Shown here: positions 6,877 through 13,511 of the stretch, piece after piece
How the letters are laid out: every line of letters starts with the position of its first letter
Position numbering within the stretch: the first letter of the stretch is position 1
IMG/VR virus record: IMGVR_UViG_3300036852_000183
Coordinates: 1-36,438 of that record
DNA length: 36,438 nucleotides
Source: a virus
Reading direction: 5' to 3' (one strand)
Made by a program: the position numbers and the translations under genes
Notes under the pieces: model-generated
Database searches by the model: none
Told to the model about the DNA's origin: nothing
Seen by the model: the letters and a program-made list of their open reading frames with translations, nothing else

Positions 6877-7295
6877 AGAAGAAGCCCAAGGGCGAGCATG
6901 TCGCCAACGTCGATGGCACATGGGACGGCCGCAAGGTCGTCCTGGATAGCGATGATCACTACCGCCGCGAAGTGGCTAGGCTCGAGCTCGGCGTCGGCGA
7001 GCGCGTCACGGTCACGGTTGGTCGCCCTGAGGACATGCGGAAGCTCTGGCAGCTCCGCCACCTGATGGGTCACATCTACGAGCCAGTCGCGTCGTTCGAC
7101 AACTGCGGGCACACGAAGCTGGAACTGCACGCGATGGCGAAGGCGATGTTCATGCCGGACGGCAAGACATCGACGCGCGAGCTGACCTACGAAGAGATGG
7201 ACGAGTTCTGCAAGCACGCGGAGCGATGGCTGCGGACGGACATGCCGGAGGCGTTTGTGGACTTCGATGCGCGACAGATGGGGCTGGCGTCATGA
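6873..7295 (+). CDS. NinB/Orf-like recombination mediator candidate
   Basis: A 140-aa protein. The pattern of a charged N-terminal beta region (VVLDSDDHYRREVARL), MRKLWQLRHLMGHIYE, an ELHAMAKAMFM helix and STRELTYEEMDEFCKHAERW resembles NinB/Orf-family proteins and related phage proteins found beside Sak4 ATPases. Those proteins bind ssDNA or SSB and help load recombinases. The match is by recalled pattern, so the family assignment is moderate. The ATG overlaps the previous stop. Confidence 0.5.
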   Translation: MKKKPKGEHVANVDGTWDGRKVVLDSDDHYRREVARLELGVGERVTVTVGRPEDMRKLWQLRHLMGHIYEPVASFDNCGHTKLELHAMAKAMFMPDGKTSTRELTYEEMDEFCKHAERWLRTDMPEAFVDFDARQMGLAS

Positions 7296-7486
7296 CCTGG
7301 CGTGTCCGACTCGCGCGGTTCATTCTCCGGTCTGATCCGGACTGGATGGTCTGCCTCACCTCAGACTACTGCGCGTTCATTCGCCTGTTGGTGGAAGAGG
7401 ACAAGGTGCGGTCGATCATCGCGCAGCATGCCCAGTTGGGGCCGGTGCTGGACCTGCTGCCGCGGAAGCCGGAGACGAGGCACTAG
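7292..7486 (+). CDS. Small hypothetical protein
   Basis: 64 aa with MTWRVRLARFILRSDPDWMV at the start, then a charged helix (FIRLLVEEDKVRSIIAQHAQL). The amphipathic N-terminus could be membrane-associated. ATG chosen by the ATGA overlap with the upstream gene. Confidence 0.5.
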   Translation: MTWRVRLARFILRSDPDWMVCLTSDYCAFIRLLVEEDKVRSIIAQHAQLGPVLDLLPRKPETRH

Positions 7487-7888
7487 ATGCCAAACGGCTC
7501 GATGTTTAAAGCGGATATGCCGTCTCGCGTTGAGACGAAGCGCATGCGGAAAGCGGAAGAGATGGCGCAATGGCGTGCCGTCTGTAAGCAAGTCGATACG
7601 CGCGATCGCGGGCGGTGTCGTGCATGCGGACGGCGGTGCGATCCCAACGCGCTTGGCCTTCTTGAGCGAGCGGAGCGCCATCACATCGTGTATCTGAGTG
7701 CGGGTGGCGAGGACATCGACCACAACGTCGTGACTCTCTGTGCAGGCTGCCACGCCGACCAACACGCCGGTCGGATGGACGTACGCGGGAATGCCAGGGC
7801 CGGGATCGAAGTCTGGCTGCGTGACGACGACGGCGCCTGGTTTCTCTCACGGCGGGAAGTGATGCCGCATGTAGTGGAGAAGGACTGA
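7487..7888 (+). CDS. HNH endonuclease
   Basis: A 133-aa HNH-family nuclease. Residues C44 and C47 with C85 and C88 form the structural zinc knuckles (CRAC ... CAGC). HH at 65-66, N80 and H89/H93 supply the beta-beta-alpha metal site (ERHHIVYL, then DHNVVTLCAGCHADQH). It lies in the recombination block between the Orf-like protein and the methyltransferase, so a NinG-like junction or DNA-processing role is possible. Free-standing homing activity cannot be excluded. Confidence 0.85.
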   Translation: MPNGSMFKADMPSRVETKRMRKAEEMAQWRAVCKQVDTRDRGRCRACGRRCDPNALGLLERAERHHIVYLSAGGEDIDHNVVTLCAGCHADQHAGRMDVRGNARAGIEVWLRDDDGAWFLSRREVMPHVVEKD

Positions 7889-8130
7889 TGACGCAAGCCT
7901 CGATCAATTTCGATCAGCCCGCCGAGACCATGACGGCCGCGGTGGCGCAGTTCTTCCGGCTGAATGCCGGCGTCTGGATCTCAGCGCTGGATGTGATGCG
8001 GGTAGGCGGCGCGCTGGCGTGGCGGACCGAAATCAGCCGCTGTCGCAAGGCGCCGTACCTCATGACGATCGAGAACCGCACGCGGCGTGTCGGTCGGAAG
8101 CTGTATAGCGAATACAGGTTGGTGCCATGA
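7888..8130 (+). CDS. Small winged-helix-like protein
   Basis: 80 aa. Residues about 16-60 (AAVAQFFRLNAGVWISALDV, then GGALAWRTEISRCRK) look like a compact winged-helix domain, a type common among phage small proteins, ending in YRLVP. TGATG overlap at the start and ATGA at the end place it inside the coupled operon. Function unknown. Confidence 0.55.
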   Translation: MTQASINFDQPAETMTAAVAQFFRLNAGVWISALDVMRVGGALAWRTEISRCRKAPYLMTIENRTRRVGRKLYSEYRLVP

Positions 8131-8333
8131 GCGGGCGCAACGGCTGGAAAAAGATCCCCATGCCCGGCCCGCCTGCCGCGCTGCCCAATGTGCTGCGCGC
8201 GCCTGCGGGCTCCTGGTGGATTGACGCGCAACTGAAACCGCGTGAGCAGTTCTACGCGGAGGCGGCCCGCTACGAGCACCACATGCAGGTGCGGGGCGTG
8301 AGCGCTGACCAGCTCGTCTGGCGGGACAAGTGA
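8127..8333 (+). CDS. Hypothetical protein before the methyltransferase
   Basis: 68 aa, Pro-rich N-terminus (IPMPGPPAALPNV) and a helix with REQFYAEAARYEHHMQV. Its stop overlaps the GTG start of the methyltransferase (GTGA). No motif is recognised. Confidence 0.5.
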   Translation: MSGRNGWKKIPMPGPPAALPNVLRAPAGSWWIDAQLKPREQFYAEAARYEHHMQVRGVSADQLVWRDK

Positions 8334-9202
8334 CGAGGCGGAATAGCGACGGCATCGTGTTGCCAGAGGCGGTGCCAGATGAGCGCAGCTACGACGAGCG
8401 GCAGATCGCCCATGCGCCAAAGCCATTCAGCATCTACTACCAGGACGATGCGGTGACGCTATACCACGGCGATTGCCTCGACGTGCTGCCAACGCTGCCG
8501 AAGGAATCCGCCGACATCGTGTGGACAGACCCGCCATATGGCCACAACAACAATGATGGGGATCTGATCCACCGGTGGGAAGCTGCCCTCGGCCAGCTAC
8601 CCTCCGGTGAGACTCCACCGGTGGGTCGTCCGATTGCCAACGACGGCGCCGACGACATGCGCCGAGTGGTGGACGGCGCCCTCACGGAGTGCGCCCGCAT
8701 TCTCAAGCGCGACTGCTGCTGCTGCTGCTGCGGCGGCGGCGGCCCGAAGCCGACCTTCGCGTGGTTGGCCGAGCGCATGGATCGCGGCGGGCTGTCGTTC
8801 TTCCATTCCGTCATCTGGGACAAGGGCGGACTTGGGATGGGCTGGCGGTATCGCCGGAATCACGAAATGGTCATGGTGGCCCACCGCAAGGGCGGGAAGT
8901 TGAAGTGGGAATGGCAAGGGAAAGGCCCTGAGACGGCGAACGTCGTCCGGATAGGGAAGGTCATCCCCACGGCCGATGACCACCCTACGCCCAAGCCTGA
9001 GGCCCTGGTGCGGCATTTCCTCATGCTTCACGGCAAGCCTGGCGATCTGGTGGTCGATCCGTTTGCCGGCCATGGCGTCACTCTCCGAGTGGCCAAGGAT
9101 CTCGGTCTGCGAGCTATCGGGATCGAGATTGACGAAGAGCACTGCAAGGCGACGGTCGAGCGGATGCGTCAGGGCTCGCTCTTTGGGGCTGGTGCGGCAT
9201 GA
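8330..9202 (+). CDS. DNA methyltransferase, beta-class N4-cytosine/N6-adenine type
   Basis: A 290-aa MTase. The catalytic motif DPPY is at residues 67-70 and precedes the SAM-binding region HPTPKPEAL (218-226) and DPFAGHG (243-249), the motif order of the beta class. Between them is an unusual run of six Cys and four Gly (129-138) encoded by pure TGC and GGC repeats at 8714-8743. The enzyme probably modifies phage DNA to evade host restriction; no cognate nuclease is adjacent, so it is an orphan. GTG start chosen by GTGA overlap. Confidence 0.88.
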   Translation: MTRRNSDGIVLPEAVPDERSYDERQIAHAPKPFSIYYQDDAVTLYHGDCLDVLPTLPKESADIVWTDPPYGHNNNDGDLIHRWEAALGQLPSGETPPVGRPIANDGADDMRRVVDGALTECARILKRDCCCCCCGGGGPKPTFAWLAERMDRGGLSFFHSVIWDKGGLGMGWRYRRNHEMVMVAHRKGGKLKWEWQGKGPETANVVRIGKVIPTADDHPTPKPEALVRHFLMLHGKPGDLVVDPFAGHGVTLRVAKDLGLRAIGIEIDEEHCKATVERMRQGSLFGAGAA

Positions 9203-9543
9203 GACTCCGCAGCTCGAAGTACAGCGCGAAGCGCACCGAAGTAGACGGCGTTGTGTTCCATAGCCAGAAGGAAGCGCGGCGGTACCAGGAACTGAAGCTG
9301 CTGCTGGCTGCTGGGGCGATTGAATGCCTTGCGCTGCAACCTGAGTTCGATCTCGACGTGATAGGTGGGCAAGTGAAAGACGTGAGGTACCGCATTGGCG
9401 GGTACAAGGCGGACTTTCAGTACATCGATAGGCGCACTGGCAAGCGAATCGTCGAGGACGTGAAGGGCTTCAAGACGCCGCTCTACAAGTGGAAGAAGAA
9501 ACACGTCGAGGCCCAGTATGGAATCACGATCCTCGAAACCTAA
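9199..9543 (+). CDS. DUF1064 phage nuclease-like protein
   Basis: A 114-aa DUF1064 family protein: SKYSAKRTEVDGVVFHSQKE, LQPEFDLDV, a DFQYIDRRTG strand and IVEDVKGFKT. E25, D72 and E86/D87/K89 resemble a PD-(D/E)xK nuclease active site. Family members occur in phage replication/recombination blocks and are thought to act as endonucleases, possibly on branched DNA. The family is firm; the substrate is inferred. Confidence 0.8.
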   Translation: MRLRSSKYSAKRTEVDGVVFHSQKEARRYQELKLLLAAGAIECLALQPEFDLDVIGGQVKDVRYRIGGYKADFQYIDRRTGKRIVEDVKGFKTPLYKWKKKHVEAQYGITILET

Positions 9544-9561
9544 GTGGGCGGAGGTGCAGAC

Positions 9562-9999
9562 GTGGGCGGCGTAAGCCGGGAACCGCAGACGACTGCCGTT
9601 GAGCGACTTAAGTACAACTGCGATCGTTTCGCGTTAAGCCATGGCGCGCAGATTCGTTGGCGGCGCGTCCTACTTGCCGATCCGTGTGCGTATTGTGGCG
9701 AGCGCGCCGATGCCGTTGATCATATCGCTCCGCGGATTCGCGGAGGTCGGAACGACTGGAGAAACTATGCGCCCAGTTGCGGGCCTTGCAATTCGATGAA
9801 GGGGAAAGGGTCGCTCGCGTGGATGATCTGGCGGAGTCACGAACTCAGGAACGGACGCGCTCTCCTGAGGCCTGTCAGCCACCGTGTCGTAAACGGTGAG
9901 CGCATCGTGACCGGCTGGATGTGGGTGTATCAGGGTCACCACAGAATGACTCGCGAAGGTGGCACGAAAGACACGGATTTATTGAGAGAAAGAGCTTGA
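9562..9999 (+). CDS. HNH endonuclease
   Basis: 145 aa from the GTG at 9562, chosen because GGAGG lies 7 nt upstream; a longer frame starts at 9544 with no SD. CAYC (42-45) and CGPC (73-76) are the zinc knuckles, D53-H54 with N68 and N77/K80 the metal site (AVDHIAPRIRGGRND, then NYAPSCGPCNSMKG). It is the last gene of the recombination block. It could serve DNA processing or be a solitary homing nuclease. Confidence 0.8.
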   Translation: MGGVSREPQTTAVERLKYNCDRFALSHGAQIRWRRVLLADPCAYCGERADAVDHIAPRIRGGRNDWRNYAPSCGPCNSMKGKGSLAWMIWRSHELRNGRALLRPVSHRVVNGERIVTGWMWVYQGHHRMTREGGTKDTDLLRERA

Positions 10000-10000
10000 A

Positions 10001-10141
10001 ATGAGGGTTGAGGTTGGTGGAGAATTGGGCATCGGGAACCGCGCGTCAACGCGGCCCCGACACCACTTCGCCACACTGGACGGAACCCAGGTGCAGCGCG
10101 ATCCGAGATCGTCGCACATTCCTTTCAGGTTGACCAAGTGA
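10001..10141 (+). CDS. Possible 46-aa protein
   Basis: The ATG is one base past the HNH stop, with GAGAAAGAG upstream as a possible SD. The peptide is basic (RVEVGGELGIGNRASTRPRH, ending PFRLTK). A further GTG frame (10138-10218) overlaps its stop by GTGA, and another ATGA follows at 10215, so it may begin a chain of tiny coupled ORFs. Equally, the region could be non-coding. Confidence 0.3.
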   Translation: MRVEVGGELGIGNRASTRPRHHFATLDGTQVQRDPRSSHIPFRLTK

Positions 10142-10148
10142 ACGCTTT

Positions 10149-10173
10149 TGGTGTTGGGCGTCGACCAATACCA
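10149..10173 (+). ncRNA. Stable RNA hairpin candidate
   Basis: TGGTGTTGG (10149-10157) pairs with CCAATACCA (10165-10173) over nine base pairs, one of them a G-U, closing the 7-nt loop GCGTCGA. The G-U allows the stem only in plus-strand RNA. No T-run follows, so it is not an intrinsic terminator; a regulatory element or part of a longer RNA is more likely. Confidence 0.35.
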
Positions 10174-10371
10174 CACGCGAGCTACGTGCGGTTCCGCAGG
10201 GTATCGCGGCCACGATGAGCCGAGCCTGATGTCCAGGCAGAAGCGGCGGCGCGGTTGACGGCAACGCGCGGGTCCGGCGACAGATCAGTGCGGGCGGGAT
10301 TGTGTGTGTCAGAGCAAAAGGCCGGGCGCTGCTGAGGAGCAACCCGGGACCGCAGAGGACGCTGACGCATC

Positions 10372-10427
10372 CGGTTCTCACGGCAAGACTGCGGGAGTGC
10401 GCGCACCACGGCGCATGACGAGAACCG
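10372..10427. repeat. Nested inverted repeat
   Basis: Outer arms CGGTTCTC (10372-10379) and GAGAACCG (10420-10427) are exact 8-mers. Inside them TGCGC (10398-10402) pairs with GCGCA (10411-10415). In GC-rich DNA this may be chance, but it adds to the structural signal of the gene-poor stretch. Confidence 0.3.
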
Positions 10428-10542
10428 CCGCACTTCGGGCTACGACGGAGACGCTGACGTTGTAGGAGCGATAGGCACAGAGGCTGCGCAGCATTCTACG
10501 GAACTGCGGGAGTAAACCGTGGTCCGCAAGAAAGAAGGAACG

Positions 10543-10797
10543 ATGGCGACGGACGAACAGAGGCGGAATCTCTTGCACGACATGGTGATGGGCGTCCTTG
10601 AGCGTGCGGAGACGTTGGAGATCGGTACCGTCGCGCAGCATCTGGAGGACATCTTCGAGCGCATGTATGACGGGTGCGCGCAGTGCGATGGATTGTTCTC
10701 CGAGACAGGCGGCCGTCCCGTGTGCCAGCGGTGCTATGTGAATAACGGTGGTGGGCAGCAACAAAAACGGACGGGGAGCGGCAATGGGGCCAGCTAA
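10543..10797 (+). CDS. Zinc-knuckle protein, possibly truncated by TAA
   Basis: 84 aa from the ATG at 10543 (AAGGA 3 nt before it). A helical N-terminus (NLLHDMVMGVLERAETLEI) is followed by CAQC and CQRC knuckles. The frame ends at TAA 10795-10797, yet the same frame stays open for 43 more codons with coding-like composition and ends at a TGA overlapping the next start. The TAA may therefore be a recent nonsense change. Confidence 0.5.
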   Translation: MATDEQRRNLLHDMVMGVLERAETLEIGTVAQHLEDIFERMYDGCAQCDGLFSETGGRPVCQRCYVNNGGGQQQKRTGSGNGAS

Positions 10798-10929
10798 CTA
10801 GCCGAGAAGGAACGGCAGGCTGGGGAGGCGCAGCACGGCGTAGACAAGTCGAGCAAGCTGAGCGCCACGCCGGACACAGAGGGGCCGCCGGGCGGACGAG
10901 AGGCAAGGCCGCCAGTTGATTGGATCTGA
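10798..10929 (+). pseudogene. In-frame continuation of the 10543 gene past TAA
   Basis: 43 sense codons (AEKERQAGEAQHGVDKSSKL onward, ending RPPVDWI) continue in the frame of the upstream gene after its TAA, with mostly G/C third positions. The TGA at 10927-10929 overlaps the ATG of the XRE gene as TGATG, the junction style of true genes here. This is best explained as the severed C-terminal part of one gene; stop-codon readthrough or a separate start are alternatives. Confidence 0.4.
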
Positions 10930-11153
10930 TGATGAGCCATGTGCGTAAGTTTAAAGACGGTGCGTGTGTGACCTGTGGCGCCACCAAGGTGGTCGTCAAT
11001 GGCGCGTGGCTACGTCAGCGCCGTTTAGGCGCTGGGTTGAAGCTCAAGGATATGGCGAGCCGTCTCGGTCATGGCGTTGCCTACCTCAGCGACATAGAGC
11101 TCGATAGGCGCAATTGCTCACCACGAGTTCGCGCCGCCTATGAGGCGCTGTAA
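10929..11153 (+). CDS. XRE helix-turn-helix protein with N-terminal CxxC
   Basis: 74 aa (ATG 10929; ATG 10932 is also possible). After a CVTCGAT knuckle comes GAWLRQRRLGAGLKLKDMAS, then YLSDIELDRRNCSPRV, a clear Cro/C1-type HTH. TAATG overlap at its end couples it to the next gene. It is probably an accessory transcriptional regulator. Confidence 0.65.
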   Translation: MMSHVRKFKDGACVTCGATKVVVNGAWLRQRRLGAGLKLKDMASRLGHGVAYLSDIELDRRNCSPRVRAAYEAL

Positions 11154-11434
11154 TGGATGATGCGAAGCACGAGCTACTAACCTTAATCGACTGGCTACAC
11201 ACGCACGCGGTGCGCCATATCGCCGGCAGTACGCCGAAGTCAGCCGTGCGGCGTCTGGCTTGCGACGTTCACGAAGCAGCGGGTCGTCTTCATCAGCTCG
11301 CACTGGACGCGATGGGAACAGGAGCGACGTCGAATGGACTGCTGGACATTCAGCGCAAACTCGGCGTCGGGACTGCCACGGCGATGGAAATCCAAGAAGT
11401 TCTGAATCGAAGGAGTGTGCGTGATGGGCGCTGA
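11153..11434 (+). CDS. Hypothetical helical protein
   Basis: 93 aa, mainly helical (HELLTLIDWLHTHAVRHI, VRRLACDVHEAAGRLHQLAL), ending GVGTATAMEIQEVLNRRS. The ATG overlaps the XRE stop as TAATG. No family is recognised. Confidence 0.5.
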   Translation: MDDAKHELLTLIDWLHTHAVRHIAGSTPKSAVRRLACDVHEAAGRLHQLALDAMGTGATSNGLLDIQRKLGVGTATAMEIQEVLNRRSVRDGR

Positions 11435-11786
11435 TGGATCGCAGAGTCGAGGCGGAGGTCGAATCTATTCGAACGAGCTGGTGTCAGAGCCAGCGGCGAA
11501 GCAGGTGGAAAGGTTTCCGCGTGGGCGAGACGTGCGCGACCACCACTGCGGCAACCCGGAGTGTGAAGCGTGCGATGCGCAGCAGCCAGAGACAGAGGCG
11601 GAACTGTTGCGGCGCGATCTGGATTTTGCGCGAGCCGTCATTCATCGTCTCGAAAAAGATTGCTACGCACTGCAGGAGGCATTGCGCGGCATCCTTGAGA
11701 TCGGCAAGCGCGACATGTCGAACCCGAAATACGACGGCTATTTCGAGGTGGCGAAGAAGGTGATCGGTGAGATCAGAGGCTTGTAG
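11424..11786 (+). CDS. Hypothetical protein with a Cys/His cluster and coiled coil
   Basis: 120 aa from ATG 11424, chosen because AGGAG is 8 nt upstream. A Cys/His patch (DHHCGNPECEACDA) is followed by a coiled-coil-like helix (ETEAELLRRDLDFARAVIHR). From memory, similar architectures occur in phage accessory proteins of the Ead/Ea22 kind. Another frame at 11434 is a shadow. Confidence 0.5.
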   Translation: MGADGSQSRGGGRIYSNELVSEPAAKQVERFPRGRDVRDHHCGNPECEACDAQQPETEAELLRRDLDFARAVIHRLEKDCYALQEALRGILEIGKRDMSNPKYDGYFEVAKKVIGEIRGL

Positions 11787-12173
11787 ATGTCCAAGCGCGC
11801 TGGCTACATCATGGTCGATGAAGACGACGCTGACTTCAAAGCGTTCTGGAACGCGGTGCCATTACGCACCGCGAAGAAGGACGCGAGGCGTGCGTGGGCC
11901 GCGCTGAACCCATCACCGGAGCTCGTGCAAGCTATTCTTGATGCGCTGGCCTGGCAAACGCCGATGTGGGCACGGCAAGGCTACGGAGCGCCGTACCCAG
12001 CCACCTACTTGAACGGTGAGCGCTGGACCGACGAATGCCCATCACACCTGAAGCCACGAGAGGAATGGCACTGTCCCCACGTCCAGCACTGCAACGGTCA
12101 GCACCAGTGCCGTCTCCTCCTCTCGGTGGATCCGGAGGGGACGAGATACACCCAATGCAGAAAGGCTGGCTAG
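11787..12173 (+). CDS. Replisome-organiser C-terminal-like protein
   Basis: 128 aa. Residues about 19-85 (FKAFWNAVPLRTAKKDARRA, AILDALAWQ, ATYLNGERW) match the module found at the C-terminus of many phage replication initiators and DnaT-like proteins, typically FWxxYPRKxxKxxAxxAW ... PATYLNGxRW. Here it stands alone and is followed by a Cys/His segment (CPHVQHCNGQHQC, then YTQC). It may contact a host helicase loader, but without the usual N-terminal HTH its role is uncertain. Confidence 0.6.
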   Translation: MSKRAGYIMVDEDDADFKAFWNAVPLRTAKKDARRAWAALNPSPELVQAILDALAWQTPMWARQGYGAPYPATYLNGERWTDECPSHLKPREEWHCPHVQHCNGQHQCRLLLSVDPEGTRYTQCRKAG

Positions 12174-12180
12174 TTCGAAC

Positions 12181-12369
12181 ATGACGCGGAAGCCGACGCA
12201 GCTTGCCAAAATGTTGGTCCTCTGGCGTGCCGTCAATAATGTGACGTTACGGAGCTTAGGGAAGCAGACGGGTATCTCGCACGCCACGCTCATGCGAATC
12301 GAGCACGGCTACGCGATGGACCTTGAGACGTGGAGGCGGTTGGAGAATTGGTTACTGGCGAGCTCTTGA
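12181..12369 (+). CDS. Small XRE regulator upstream of an internal promoter
   Basis: 62 aa HTH protein: LAKMLVLWRAVNNVTLRSLG, then KQTGISHATLMRIEHGYAMD. It is almost only the DNA-binding domain, like Cro. Its stop codon TGA is part of the -35 box of the following promoter, and a 12-bp palindrome lies in that promoter's spacer, so it is a natural candidate to bind there. Confidence 0.65.
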   Translation: MTRKPTQLAKMLVLWRAVNNVTLRSLGKQTGISHATLMRIEHGYAMDLETWRRLENWLLASS

Positions 12370-12393
12370 CAGAATACATGTATTGTGTAGAAT
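12366..12393 (+). promoter_or_regulatory. Consensus-like sigma70 promoter inside the accessory block
   Basis: TTGACA (12366-12371), 16-nt spacer, TAGAAT (12388-12393): 6/6 and 5/6 matches. The predicted start at about 12400 directly abuts ATG 12401, and GGAGGGG at 12403-12409 would serve ATG 12416. An unrepressed copy should be strong, making genes from 12416 onward a separate transcription unit, perhaps active in the lysogen. Confidence 0.7.
12373..12384. promoter_or_regulatory. 12-bp palindromic operator candidate
   Basis: AATACATGTATT is a perfect palindrome located entirely in the spacer between the -35 and -10 boxes, where bound repressor would block RNA polymerase. It is AT-rich within GC-rich surroundings. 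The adjacent XRE gene, or the main repressor, is the likely ligand. Confidence 0.55.
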
Positions 12394-12415
12394 AGGCGCC
12401 ATGGAGGGGATGGCA

Positions 12416-12586
12416 ATGACGTTTGCGCAGCACATGGCGATGGCTCGTGAGTGGTGCCGGTACAACGGCCAGAAGGGAACCGAGAAGCAGGCGCTACGGG
12501 TGATGCGGCAGCTCACGGCTGCCGATCTGATTCGCATGCTGGGAGAGCGGAACGTACCGCTTCCGGCAGGCTGTGAGGTGCGGTGA
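12416..12586 (+). CDS. 56-aa hypothetical protein
   Basis: Start ATG 12416 is favoured by GGAGGGG six bases upstream; ATG 12401 (five residues longer) would be leaderless from the promoter. The protein is basic and helical (QHMAMAREWCRYNGQKGTEK, then RQLTAADLIRMLGERNVPLP). First gene of the internal transcription unit. Confidence 0.5.
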   Translation: MTFAQHMAMAREWCRYNGQKGTEKQALRVMRQLTAADLIRMLGERNVPLPAGCEVR

Positions 12587-12870
12587 TGGTGCGGTTCGAC
12601 TGCGGCGCATGGGAACACGAAACGATGCGTGAGATAGCAGAGCGGGCGGCCGTGCTGGCTCGGCGCGCTGGCGTCCGGAAGGTGTCTGTGCAGGCAATCT
12701 GGATGGATCTCATCGCCACGCACGTCAACGGGTGCCCGCTGAGGCTCGAAGAAATGCGGCACGCCGACGATTTCAATCTGGCGCATGACGTGTTTGGTAT
12801 CGGTCGGCACTTGAACCGCGACACGGGCGCGCTGGAAGGGTGCTTCGTGCCGAGATTCGCGGCGCAGTAG
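12586..12870 (+). CDS. Conserved-looking phage protein of unknown function
   Basis: 94 aa with two helices (MREIAERAAVLARRAGVRKV, AIWMDLIATHVNGCPLRLEE) and a distinctive end, FNLAHDVFGIGRHLNRDTG then CFVPRFA. I recall similar endings in other phage proteins but no function. TGATG start and TAGTG end overlaps place it in the coupled series. Confidence 0.55.
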   Translation: MVRFDCGAWEHETMREIAERAAVLARRAGVRKVSVQAIWMDLIATHVNGCPLRLEEMRHADDFNLAHDVFGIGRHLNRDTGALEGCFVPRFAAQ

Positions 12871-13196
12871 TGAGCGATTCGAGCAAAGAGGCCGTCGCTC
12901 TTCGGGCGGCGGCTGTTGCGTGGACAGATGGCGCTCGTGGGCCGGTGCTGGACGCGCACGACACCGCCGGCCTTCGTCGTGACAGCAAGTTGAAGCGAGC
13001 CGCTGTACGCTTCGCTATGGCAAAAAAGCGAGGCTATTCCGACGAGTTCCCAACCACGCGAGAGAAGCGCGTCTACTTCATGCTCGACAAGATTCCACCA
13101 GCTCTCTGGATCCGCGTGAAGGCGAAGGCGAAGCGCGAAGGTGTGTCGCTGCGCTCGCTGATTCTGAAGTGGTGCCAAGAATGGGTCGAGCGCTGA
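12870..13196 (+). CDS. Ribbon-helix-helix-like protein
   Basis: 108 aa from a GTG overlapping the previous TAG. The C-terminal part (EKRVYFMLDKIPPALWIRVK, then AKREGVSLRSLILKWCQEWV) has the strand-helix-helix pattern of Arc/CopG DNA-binding proteins. The N-terminus is Ala-rich and charged. A regulatory role is inferred from the fold only. Confidence 0.5.
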   Translation: MSDSSKEAVALRAAAVAWTDGARGPVLDAHDTAGLRRDSKLKRAAVRFAMAKKRGYSDEFPTTREKRVYFMLDKIPPALWIRVKAKAKREGVSLRSLILKWCQEWVER

Positions 13197-13235
13197 GTTC
13201 TGTTCTGTGGCCGTGTCCGTGAAGGAGTCAAGGCG

Positions 13236-13271
13236 ATGGAAGATTTCACGCGCGTGGACATCCGGACGTGA
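13236..13271 (+). CDS. 11-codon micro-ORF with an SD
   Basis: MEDFTRVDIRT preceded by GAAGGAG about 8-9 nt upstream. It contains one of three copies of an 11-mer (CGCGCGTGGAC) that encodes RVD in frame at cassette junctions (also 14408 and 16614). It may be a leader peptide or the remnant of a lost gene. Confidence 0.25.
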   Translation: MEDFTRVDIRT

Positions 13272-13313
13272 TTCCCGCGTTGCCCTACCGCAATGGAAAA
13301 ACGAGGTGATTTA

Positions 13314-13511
13314 ATGGACACACGAGACGGAACGATCTACGACAGCCGCGAACTGGCAAAGGCAGCCGGAGTGCCTGACGAGGATTTGGTGACTGGCAGC
13401 CGTGAGGCGTTGGAGAAGCTTCGGAAGCGGCTCGTGTTCTCTGGCGGCTCTTTCAAGACCGTCGAGGAAGACGAGGCCAGAAAGCTACTGAAGTCAGAGG
13501 TAGGCAGGTGA
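13314..13511 (+). CDS. Small hypothetical protein
   Basis: 65 aa from ATG 13314, selected over ATG 13293 because GAGGTGA stands at the right distance. Charged and helical (SRELAKAAGVPDEDLVTG, EALEKLRKRLVF). Its end overlaps the next GTG start. Confidence 0.5.
   Translation: MDTRDGTIYDSRELAKAAGVPDEDLVTGSREALEKLRKRLVFSGGSFKTVEEDEARKLLKSEVGR

Larger units (their letters stand above)
10142..10542. other. Gene-poor, hairpin-containing stretch
   Basis: About 400 bp without a convincing gene on either strand. It contains a strong hairpin (10149-10173), a larger nested inverted repeat (10372-10427), and an 11-bp direct repeat ACTGCGGGAGT at 10388-10398 and 10503-10513. A GTG frame at 10304-10465 (53 codons) has no good SD. 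A structured RNA or decayed coding DNA are both possible. Confidence 0.4.

Noticed and set aside
8714-8743. On/off phase variation of the methyltransferase by repeat slippage
   Set aside because: The unit is a trinucleotide, so slippage changes length in frame and cannot switch the gene off.
10304-10465. 53-codon GTG frame in the gene-poor stretch
   Set aside because: No SD, biased low-complexity product and no coupled junctions with neighbours.
11434-11763. 109-aa alternative frame starting MDRRVEAE
   Set aside because: It overlaps a frame with a better SD and more protein-like content, and its translation is rich in Arg/Ser/Thr shadow residues.
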